This document shows, in pieces, positions 12,958 to 30,400 of a stretch of DNA of 64,000 bases. The position numbers were made by a program, and so were the translations under genes. The stretch's first letter is position 1; each line of letters opens with the position of its first letter. The notes under the pieces were generated by a model that saw nothing but the letters and a program-made list of their open reading frames with translations, was not told the DNA's origin and did not search any database. This DNA comes from Synchiropus splendidus (taxonomy: Eukaryota; Chordata; Actinopteri; Syngnathiformes; Callionymidae), in NCBI RefSeq assembly GCF_027744825.2, contig NC_071348.1:793563-857562 (forward strand), in the 5' to 3' direction.

Positions 12958-13374
12958 GGTTTATTTCTCCAAACATGGCTGTCCTGTGGTCACGGGGGCT
13001 GGATGGAGAGAAAAGGGAGGAGGAACTGAAGAGAAGGAGGGAGGAGAGAGGAGTGCCGGGGCGGCGTGGGAGTTTATCATCGCCCATATTTCAAGGCTGG
13101 TCCCAGTGACAGATCTCAGCAGACCACCGGCTCCTCTGCTCCGTGTGTATGTGTGTGTGAGTGCGTGTGTGTCACTTCAGCCCAGTGGGGTGCGAGGCTG
13201 CTCTGCGACCACTTCCTCTCCACTCACCTGCTGCTTTATTTTGACTGTTTCTCCCCCTGCTGCCAGTCTTTCTGTCAAAGGTCCAACTTGGCAGAGGGAG
13301 GATGCTCAGTGTGACCGAAGGACACAGCCGGCTTTAGACAGGACCCCAGCCTTCTCACCCGTCCGTCTGCAGAG
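12958..13374 (+). other. slc6a3: slc6a3 noncoding first exon (5' UTR), carrying uORFs
   Basis: The exon ends at CTGCAGAG followed by GTGAGT (13375), a strong donor. It would splice to the acceptor CCTTCCAG ending at 13970. The 5' limit is inferred from the TATA box. The exon carries an AUG with good context at 12975 (44 codons, stop 13107-13109) and a second at 13302 (11 codons, stop 13335-13337). In the spliced frame the TAG at 13335-13337 lies upstream of the main ATG with no intervening in-frame ATG, which supports the start chosen for the protein. Confidence 0.6.
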
Positions 13375-14029
13375 GTGAGTCCTGTCCTTCCTTCCCTCTT
13401 CCGTGATCATTTTGGGGTTTTTATCCAGACTGAAAGATGATATTGATTTTAAAGCCTGATCATGACTTTGACTTATGATTTACAATAGAAATAACAAATC
13501 ATTTTAAATAAGTGAACAGTTCAATAAGCAATGAAGCCAAATAATGATGATTTTATAGAATTCAGATCATTCTTTTTCATTTTCTTTTGAACCGTTTCCT
13601 TCCTTGCATAATCCATCTCTAAATTCACATATCCGTGCTGTAATTGAGTTCTATTTCTTTAACCAAAGCTTTTATTGTTTCTTACATACAGTTTAATTTG
13701 AAGACACTTATTCTTCCCAAACCTGCCAACACATTTTCTTTTTCCATGTTTAAAACAAGGAAATGATTTCATTGTATCCCCATGAATTTATTACAAATAT
13801 TTCATTTTTAAAAACTATAAATTTTATTGTAATCATTTTTCATCGAATGGCTCTTTAAATTGGATGAATAATATGTGGGGGTGGAAAAACGATTATGGTC
13901 TGTCGGTTGTTTCTCATTTTCCTGAGCATGATTCCATCATTTATTTTATTGCTCAAATTTCACCTTCCAGCTGCGGCTGTCTTCCTCCTGCCCCACAACC
14001 GTTTCCCTGCACACGCCGCTGTCAGCCTC

Positions 14030-21131
<7,102 letters not shown>

Positions 21132-21980
21132 GTGCAACTCGGGTGGGAAAAAAACTAGGCTGGGTTCTTGAGCGTGAGAAGCAGAACCGCAAAGATTCAT
21201 AGCCATTTCAGTTCATACCAGTGGTGACAGCGGACGTCGTGTAAAAGTGCCGACAAAAACACATGTAGAATTGTTGTGTCTTTTCCTTTACGATGGTGCG
21301 TCCGTGTGAGTCCCTGCACCGTCAAACTGCAACTACTAGTCGTGAAAAATGCTGTAAGGAGAAGACTTTCAAAATATGTGAAAGAAAGCTCAGTATTGTT
21401 CTTTAGTGAATAGCATGGAGAATAATTTGAAATGGATTCTTGATATCATGATTCCCTGCTGTCTTTCTTGACTGTTATGAAAACCTGTGTTCAGACCGGT
21501 CAGAACACAGAAAGGCTCTGAAAAATAATGTATATGTAAGGCAACTAGCAAAACAGCTTTCTTACCTTTGAATCAGCCAGATTTTGTTGGACTCCCTTCG
21601 CACCGTATCAGCAACCAAAGACTCGCTGCACCACCTTCACCCGCCCCAGTTCTCCATTCTGAAGGCTGTCATTAACCATAAAACCATAAAACCATAAAGC
21701 TTGACCATCGACAGACAGTTCTGGGGAAGCGCTGCTTTTTGAGACATGGATGTAGTGTGATCTATATAAATCTCTATCTGTGTAACAGTTCCGTAGAGGG
21801 CTTGTGTTGTACCGCACTGTAAGATCGAATGAACCAAACTGATCCGTAGCCGACTACGTGACAGTTTGTGGTGAGGTCATTGCTCCTTCTTGTCCCAAGT
21901 GTTTGCTGTCCTGTGACTCGTGGTGTTTGTACAACCTTGTTTTTGTACCGTCGAATAAAGACCCACCAGGTAGCTGCTTT
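21132..21980 (+). other. slc6a3: slc6a3 3' UTR
   Basis: The stretch runs from the stop codon to a canonical AATAAA at 21954-21959, which is followed by mixed GT-containing sequence. That gives a 3' UTR of about 850 nt, with cleavage expected near 21975. No repeat or competing signal was seen closer to the stop. Confidence 0.65.
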
Positions 21981-23569
21981 CGTCCCTGTCTTTGGCACAT
22001 GACTCGCATGCCACGCTATGTTGTGACTTTGCTGTCCACCAGGGGCGCCTGGAAGGTAAATCACCATCCTCCTTCGATTTAGCGTTTTTGTCCAGTGCGG
22101 GCGTTGATTGTTGTCCTCTAACAGCAGGCGAGTCACCAGCTGCCGGACACAAGTCAGCGTCCCAGCTCCTCAAGGTGAGAGGCGGGCAGCACCCTGGACG
22201 GGGGGCCGACCGATTCATGAGAAGGTCAGAAAGTTCTCGCAGTTTCCCTGAGATTGGAGTCCAATCTCCGACCTTCTTGCTCTGACGATGCAGCACCAAC
22301 CATTTCTGCAGCCTGCTGCCTTCCGCTGAAGTGACAAATGTGGCCTCCCAAATAAACGGTGTGTGTTCGGACGCCAATGTCGATTGATTGTCCGTCACTC
22401 GACTCTGTTGATGTTTCATGGAGGCAGGCAGGAGTCAATATCTCCATCGAGCGCTCTGCGTGACCCTGAATCCGCGCGGTCACTTACGCTGAGCGACAAC
22501 AGGTGGAGCCCGCTTCTGCAGCACGGATCTGAGGGTGTCCTGGAAGTCACCTTCCACCCTCCAGCGCAGCCAGCTGTGACCGTCCTGCCGAGAGTGTAGG
22601 TGTTAGGCCCTAAACATAGGCGCGGGGATGACCTCCTTTGCTGTGCACAGAGGAAACAACAGGAACAGACGCGTGTGCGTGTCTTGTTGTGCCCCATCGT
22701 CGAATGTCCCGGGGCCACTCTGCTGCCCCCTGCTGGCTCTTCATTCAACACTCCGCTGTGGTTGGTTCGAGCAATATTCATTGCATTTCTTTGTCTATTC
22801 ATTTATCTGTTTCAATATTTTGCCTTGTCTCTTTCTGACCTCGTTTGTGTTCAAAAGTCCCGACATTTGGTTAAAGAATATTTAGAGCGTAGATGCCAAG
22901 CCTCAGTGCGACGTTAAACGCGTCCTGATGATCCGCCGTTGAGTCTGAACTACACTGCCACCTTGTGGCTGTAAGGCCGCACTACAGCCCCATGCTGTCA
23001 GGCCATTCTCTCGGTCAGTCGGTTTCCGTGGAATATTTCATCCGGTTCCGGGGTCAAGACCCGCAGCGGAGCTAGAAGGAGTTTGTGTTGCACCACAGAG
23101 GGCTGAGGGCGCACAGGAGTTACAGCAACTGGCTGGTCATTTCCCTTCGAGCTTTGACACGCTTCGACTGGGTTTTAAAACAGTGTCAGTTCAGAGCTCA
23201 GATGGGTGAAGTACGGGGGCCCAGGGGCCACCTACGGCCCTCGTCATTCATTACTATTGAAATGTTAATATAATTCATCATATCTTTCTTATCGTTTTCC
23301 CCCCTATTTCCCTATTGGATATGGAAATAATCATCATAATAATAATAGAAATATATATGTGTGTGTATATTTATTCCTTCCTAGTTCTCATAGTTAAAAT
23401 CCAATTAATGTTGTATCCTAATGACTTTTCGCCCTCATTTTGAAATGTTTCAGTGATAAAATTCAGGAACTGGAGCTGCCTGTCCCGGGTGGAGAGGCTG
23501 CGACCACGTGCGACGTCACCAAAAAAAGCAAGAGCGTACACGATGACTGGTGTCCTTCAGGAGTGAAAC

Positions 23570-23570
<1 letters not shown>

Positions 23571-23656
<86 letters not shown>
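23571..23656. repeat. (GT)n-(GC)n microsatellite
   Basis: About 38 uninterrupted GT units pass into about 5 GC units at the 3' end, followed by ATGTGTGTGC. This is simple sequence with Z-DNA potential. It makes spurious VCVCVC and THTHTH reading frames on both strands. Confidence 0.95.
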
Positions 23657-23657
<1 letters not shown>

Positions 23658-24044
23658 TGTGTGTGCATGTGCACCACATGGTGCTCAGCTCTTCTTTCTG
23701 TGAGGTGGCCCGTTGTCCACCTGAGCTTAAGTTTGGACTTGAAGCAAACCTCGTCAGCAATGACTTGGGGGCCCAGATTTGGCCCCTGACTCTTGAGTTT
23801 GACTCTTGTCATGCAGTGGAGTGAATACCATCCTGTGACCAATTTGCTTCTGGTCCTGGTTTGTCTCTCACTTGTCTAAAGTTCTGAACTCCTGCGACGG
23901 AAACATCTTGTACAGAACACGGCGAACAAATCCTCCGGTGCAGAAGCTTCACACAACTGCAGTTCCCCTGACAAACATGTTGTTTTGGTCCTTGGCAACC
24001 CAGGTTTCTGGTCTCCTGATGCCCAATTAAAGCTCTCAGCCGGG

Positions 24045-24046
<2 letters not shown>

Positions 24047-24084
<38 letters not shown>
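24047..24084. repeat. (CTG)12 trinucleotide repeat
   Basis: Twelve CTG units (CAG on the other strand) lie about 340 bp upstream of the dcdc2 ATG and about 110 bp before the X-box. It is probably upstream of, or near, the transcription start and is not part of any supported coding frame. Confidence 0.95.
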
Positions 24085-24085
<1 letters not shown>

Positions 24086-24195
24086 ACTCCTCAACTCTGC
24101 TTTTAATCTGCAGGCAAGCAGCGTATTCTCCCCCTCCACCTCCTCCTGACCACTGCAGCTCTCTGGATCAATGATTAAGAGCTGGTCATCAGGGA

Positions 24196-24209
24196 GTTTC
24201 CATGGAGAC
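24196..24209 (+). promoter_or_regulatory. dcdc2: RFX X-box in the dcdc2 promoter
   Basis: GTTTCCATGGAGAC fits the X-box consensus RYYNYY-N(1-3)-RRNRAC with both half-sites and a 2-bp spacer. It lies 214 bp before the dcdc2 ATG. RFX factors drive ciliary genes through such sites close to the start, and DCDC2 is a ciliary/microtubule protein, so the site fits the function of the gene. The motif is read directly from sequence; its function is inferred. Confidence 0.65.
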
Positions 24210-24422
24210 CTCCTAACAGATCCCATGATGGCCCGCCCGTGAGGAGCGCTGCTGGATCACGCAGGTTCTTCTCCCTCCACGTGAGGCTGCGGGACGAGAC
24301 TCATCAGGTCAGATCAGATCGGTTCAGTTCAGATCAGATGGACTTCACGTCATGATGGTGGCCGATCAGCGCTGGGCTCCGTCGCTTGACCAAGTTTAGA
24401 CGCGCAGCTTCGACGCGGCACC

Positions 24423-27400
24423 ATGAGCTCGGACAAGCCCAACTTTCTGTCCCAGCCGGTGGTGAAGAGCGTCTTCATGTTCCGGAACGGCGACCCCTAC
24501 TACGAGGCTCGCAGGATCGTCATCAACCAGAGGAGGGTGTGCACCTTCGAGACCCTGCTGAGGGACGTGACCGGCGGGATCCAGGCGCCCTTCGGAGCGG
24601 TGCGCAACATCTACACCCCGACAGGAGGCCACCGGGTGGAGTGCCTGGAGGCTCTCCGCAGCGGGGAGCGCTACGTCGCCGCCGGGAGAGAGAGGTTCAA
24701 GAAGATGGAGTAAGTCAACCGCACTGAAACCCGCCGAGTCACCGAGAAGGTTGAAAACACGAGGAGCGCAGCAGATAACGGGAGGTCGTTCAGAGTCACT
24801 TAGTCTCGTTTCGAGAGTCGAGCTGTGCGCGCTCGTGCGTCGCTATCTCCGGTGAGAACTGCGATCCTGAGTCCGACTTCACTCGACTGCATCACGAGTT
24901 CGCGCCATAGTTCACCGTTATTTCCTTAATGTCCTTTTTAGTTCAAATAACGACCTCATTACTTTGACTTACTCAAAATACTCATTACCATCTTGATGAA
25001 TAGTTCGTATATTATTATTATTGTTATTGCGAAACAATTAGGGAAGTCATAGAGTTTATCGAAATATGTTAAAACTGTTGACTGAATTTTTTGTTTTGTT
25101 ATATTTGTTTTATATTTAAAGTTATTGCTTAATTTTTTTCCAAGACATAAAAAAAAGAATCCTACAATCAGTTGGGAAATTTTCATTTCAAAGTAAATAA
25201 ATAATAATATGAACATGAAGAAAATGAGCGACTGATCTTAGTCCACTCCTCTCGTCTCTGCAGTTACCTGCAGATTGGCTCCAGAAAGAAGAGGATGATG
25301 CAGACTCCACCGATGCAGGTGACATAATCCGTTAATATTTAATCCCTCAGGATCTCAAATGTTTCATGAGGACTTTCCAAACTCATTTCACTTGTGTGAT
25401 GTGGCTGCAGCAGCCCACGTGTTCAGTTCAGGTGTCGAGGACCGGATCAGCGGATGTAAGATAGATTTAGAGAACGATTCAAATGATTCCTTCAGCGCAA
25501 GGTGTTGTGTTGAGCATCGCCGCCAGCCGCCAGAATCACTTGGCTGTGGTCTCAGTGACCATGAATTATAGATGTTAAGATCATAATCGTCCCTCATTTC
25601 AATGCATCTTTAATCACCAGTAGTGTTGCAGACCAAACAACTCTTCTGCTCCGGGGTGCTACGTCGCAGAATGACTACTTTTCACCTCTCATCTCTTTGA
25701 CCTCGTCAGACGAGGAGGGCATCAAGATTTGCTCTTCATCACAGATCAGCCTGCGGCTCCTGCTCCTGTTGTGATTACATGAACAGAGTCAGTCTCAAGT
25801 GCTGCTCTCACACTCGGGCCTGATTTTTAGAGGAGGTCCATGCAGGAGAAAACATATCTGAATGAGAGAGAAAACAGCTCTCAGATTTGATGAGAACTGG
25901 ACAGAGTGATGGACGGGGGGTGAAGATGAGGGTGCAGGCTGGGTGGAACAGGTGCAGTGTCACTGGGGGAGACTGGAAACAACAGGAGTGAGTCTGTCAG
26001 GGGGACATGCAGAGAAGACCTCAGAGGGACTGGTGGAGAGGAGAGGCAGAGGAACACTGGAGATGATGATGAGGATGAGGGTGGAGGTGGACGCTCTCAA
26101 CAAACCCGTCCCAAACATCCAGTCAATGAAATGTGGAACATCGTTTGAAAAGTGCTGGTTGCGGCACCCTCCTGCGTATTACACAGCTCCCCGGAGACAC
26201 ATCCTGCTCTGTGTTTTCATCTCCATGCTGGCGTTGCTGCGGTGATTTTGAGACCCCAGAAGACTTTCCAAACTGTCTTCTGCCCCCTGCTGGTCTGTGT
26301 CTCGGGGCTCAGTGGTCACAGCAGGAGCTGCACCAGGTGGTGTTTGAGCTTGAGGAGAGCACGATGGGAAAAGTGAATTCGTTTTGTCTCAGGACTTTGG
26401 TTCCTCTCTCTCAATTCTCATTTCATTTATCTGTCTGTCTGTTTCCTTATTCATTCTTGTGTCTTTATTTGAATACTCAGAAGCTAACCGTGCATTTCCC
26501 TGATAACTGGGATGCATATACACAGAATCTGTGGTGTGTCGAGTCACTTCACGTATTATGTTGTGGCCCCGTCTTCAGTCTGGGCTTGTTCTTCACCAGG
26601 CCAAGCCGCTGCCGCACAACCGGATCATGGTGTCGGCCCGCTTCCTGAAGCCCATCAAGGAGCCCTGTCCCATATTGTAGGTTTGTCCGACGGCAGCGTT
26701 CCCCTCCTGTCTGGGCTCGGGTCTGACTGTGTGACTGCTGTCGCAGTGTGGTGGCCAACGGTGACCTTCTGACCCCCGCCATGAGGCTGCTGATCCACCA
26801 GAGGATGCTGGGACAGTTTGAGCGGATCCTGGAGATGATCACGGAGAAGATGGGTCTGAGGGTGCTGGGGGGCGTGAGGAGGTAAGCTTGGAGGATCTCC
26901 ACGACTCTGGGACGGAGATGAAGAGCTGTGCTCTGTCCTCCAGCCTGTACACCTACGAAGGCCACCAGGTGAGCGACGGGAACCAGCTGGAGAGCGGTCA
27001 GCTCTACGTCGCCGTCGGGAGGGAGCGATTCAAGAAGCTGCCCTACAGCGACCTGCTCTTCACTAAACCCAGAGGGACCCGCCGGGTCAACGGGTGAGCG
27101 CCTCACAGCTGACAGACATGCAATATCCAGGGTCACCACCAGGGGCAGTAGAGTGAGAGCGTTTTTTTTTTTTCTGTCTGCGGTTTCGGTCGCTCCTTGA
27201 TTCTGGTCCAGAGAAGCTCCACAGCGGGTGGAGATCACGGAGCTTAAGGAATGAACTAGGTCATCTGAAGCCCCTGAGGCACGCACTGCTGGAGTCACTG
27301 ACCTCTCAATACTGCTCCATTGAAATTCCAGTAAATTTATCCTTAGTAATCTCCAAACGTGCCTCTAGATGACGCTGTTTCACACGTGTGTGGCGCATCC

Positions 27401-30400
27401 GGGGACCTGGACACCTGTTCTAGTTTGACCATGTTCTCATCATCTGGTGTAGTGAGTGGATATTTCTGTCTCAAAGTTTTGAGGGTTTTTTTAAAAGTGA
27501 AGTTTGCTCTTAATGCATCAAAAACCCCTGAGCTCATCCTCAAACCAATAACTCTGTCGCTGTTGAAATGCCTGGACGCTGACGGAAGTCTGTGTCTCCC
27601 CTGCTGTTGTGATGAAGCTGTGGCAACACCAAGTACACCATGACTACCTGGGCACTTTGTGTGTTTTCTAATGGCTCCTCTGGGGCGACACTGCCTCAGC
27701 TCTCCCGGCTCCACAGCCAGAACCGAGGTGTGACCTTTCTCATCCTGTCTCTCCAGGATAAAGACGTCGTCTCTCCCTCCCATCTACAGATTCACCCGGC
27801 AGAACGGAAACGTAAGAGCGCCATCCGTCCGCCTCTCATCGTTCGTCCCGTCCACTGTTGTATGTTTGTCTGTTCCCCAGTCCAAGTCGACGGTGCGCAG
27901 CGGCCACAGTGGAGAGGAGGAGTTGAAAGTGTGTCCGCCGAGTCACAGCAGCAAGGAGCACCTGTCGTCCATCGTGCGCGAGATCTCCCAGGCCCGGCTC
28001 CTGTCGCTCCGGAGGAAGAGGAGCGGGCCGAGCATGAGTCTGGGCGTCCCTGCCAACGGTAACACACTCCCCACAGTCGTCCTGCTGCGCCAGGGCTCAG
28101 CTGCGCAGGTGTGGCCCCGGGGCTATTACTTCCACCCCTCCTACTGAAAATGGTACTATGAACAGCAACATGCTGGATACAAACCTGGGCAGACAAAGAG
28201 GTTTTTCATGTCTGTGATGGAGACTGTGCTCAGGCTGGGTGTGTGACTAAGGACACGGTCAGAGATGGGCCCATCAGAGGGACATCAGAATCAGAATCAA
28301 ATTTATTGCCATGGTCAGTGGGGAGCCCACTAACTAGGAAAGTGTTCTGGAATAACGTGCAGTCATAAAATAAATAAATAATAAAATAAAGTAAAATTAA
28401 AAAAACAATAATAATAAAGTAAATAAATAAATAAAATAAAATAACAACAAGGCTGTTCACGAATTCAACAGTCTGACGGCTGAGGGGAAGAAGCTGTTCC
28501 TGTGACGGGAGGTTCTGGCCAGGATGAACAAACAGTCCATGTCCAGGGTGAGAAGGGTCACCTCTGATCCCACCTGCACGTCTCTGGCTCCTGGAGACAT
28601 ACAGGTCCTGAAGAGGTGGCAGGCTGCAACCCATCACCTTCTCAGCAGAACGTACGCTGCGCTGCAGTCTGCTCTTGTCCCTGGAGGTGGCGCTGTTGTA
28701 CCAGACAGTGATAGAGGAGGTGAGGATGGACTGGATGATGGCCGTGTAGAACTCCACCAGCAACTTCGTCGGCAGTCGTGGTTTTCGTAGCTGCCTCAGG
28801 AAGAACATTCTCTGCTGGGCCTTCCTGATGAGGGACCTGATGGTCGGCTCCCATTTGAGGTCCTCAGTGATATGATGACATGACATGCAGAGGTAGGAAG
28901 GACAGACGGTGGAGAGGAGAGACAGGGTTGGAGCAAGGGTGTCAGAGATGGAGAAGATGAAGGGCGACATTGAGGGTCATGATGAAGATGTGACTGGAGG
29001 ATGGAAGAGACAGGTGAAGTTGGAGGACTTGCTGAGAGGAAGAGATGTTATTCTAGACTGCCTGAGGAAGAATGTTCCAGCTGGTAAATAAAGGTAAACG
29101 AAAGGTTTCATGTCAGTAAAAACCTCTTGATCCATCGTGTGATGTAGGAAGATGTCTCCCCCCCGATCATCGCAGAAAGACTGGCGACAGAAACACTCAG
29201 GTTTCACACTCAGGTAATGACGTAATACAGTCTCCTTGTAAACTTACGTAAGCCGCTATTCGCAGACCAACCACAGAGTGGCGCTGTTGCTCTTCAGTAA
29301 CGGCGAGGTCTGGAATGGAATGATGACATTACCCATTTTTACTAGAAACACATGACGTCATCCTTTAGACTCACTGCCAGCCCCTTCTGGTGCCCTTCAG
29401 TGATCCTTCATTGATGGAAAATAGGGTCTGAATCCCTTTTTCCTTTGGGGTAGTTGAGCAGCTCATCGGCTGCAAGTGGCTCATGTTGAACTGAGACTGT
29501 CTCGGTGAAGGTAACGCAGACTCCAGCTCCAGAGCCAGGCGGGTTACGTCATCGGAGACGGATGTGGCTTGTTTTCCTGCAGCAGCCGGAGCCCAGAGCA
29601 GTGTGGAGAATGGTGTCTTTGGTTCAGGAGAAGTGGCATTTCTGAGCAGATATGAGCGAGGAGAGTTTGTGAGTCACCCCACTGTCGCTCACGAAGGAGG
29701 CGCCGGAGACCCGGCTGCATCCTCACGGCTCCCCTGGGTGACATCCACCACAGATCAGATGAACAGCAGCTCGGAGGAAACAGAATGTGGCAGCAGACGC
29801 CGCCATGTAAATGGGTTACAATGGTCCTCGCACAGACGTCAAGGTTTGAGGCTCCTGTCGCTGTCCCTGGTGCTGAAATCACACTCTCCCCGAACACTGG
29901 ATGTACATGGGCCAGACGAGTTCTGGGGGCTGAATTTGACTGAAAATAACCTGCATAAAGATTCCGCTCGGCCTCTTGTGACCCGCCCTGGTGTCTGCCA
30001 CTAGAGCAGACTTCTTTATTTTTATTTAACGAGGAAATGAAGATCTCATCGAAGCTAACTGATCTTTCGCAAGGAGTGAGCAAAAGAGGACCAAAATTCA
30101 TGATCCGCAGGATTAATAGCATCTTTTATCCTCCAGGCAGCCCTCAACATTTGATGTGTTATCTTCACTCCACGTTTCAAAAGACAAATAAGTGCTTCCA
30201 ATAAAGCTGCGCGCGTCGTGATGGCTTTTGTCCGTGGCGGCAGGAACATAGCGTTCAGTCTCAGCGAGAGGCTTTGGTGTTTGGTGAAATCCTGCCTTGG
30301 CTGTGCGAGAAGTAAACACTCCTCAGTGTGGAGCCAGAAGGAGCGGCGCCAGAAAGTTGTCAAACTGGCAGTGGCTGTGGCAGCAGGAGACGTGCGCTGC

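Larger units (their letters stand above)
21981..24195. other. slc6a3-dcdc2 intergenic region, synteny junction
   Basis: No coding exon is supportable here. It contains an AT-rich patch around 23250-23420, a TG microsatellite (23571-23656) and a CTG repeat (24047-24084). Open frames across the TG tract are repeat artefacts. It separates the lpcat1-slc6a3 pair from the dcdc2-nrsn1 pair. Confidence 0.6.

Noticed and set aside
23440..23842. Open frames across the first TG repeat (VCVC and THTH proteins)
   Set aside because: They owe their length only to the dinucleotide tract; there are no flanking splice sites or similarity.
26549..27298. 249-aa open frame on the minus strand
   Set aside because: Antisense shadow of dcdc2 exons 26600-27093; the + strand encodes the conserved second doublecortin domain.
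27792..28196. 134-aa minus-strand frame
   Set aside because: Antisense to dcdc2 exon 27881-28058.
29544..30122. 192-aa minus-strand frame in the dcdc2 intron
   Set aside because: No family similarity; the composition looks like translated non-coding DNA.
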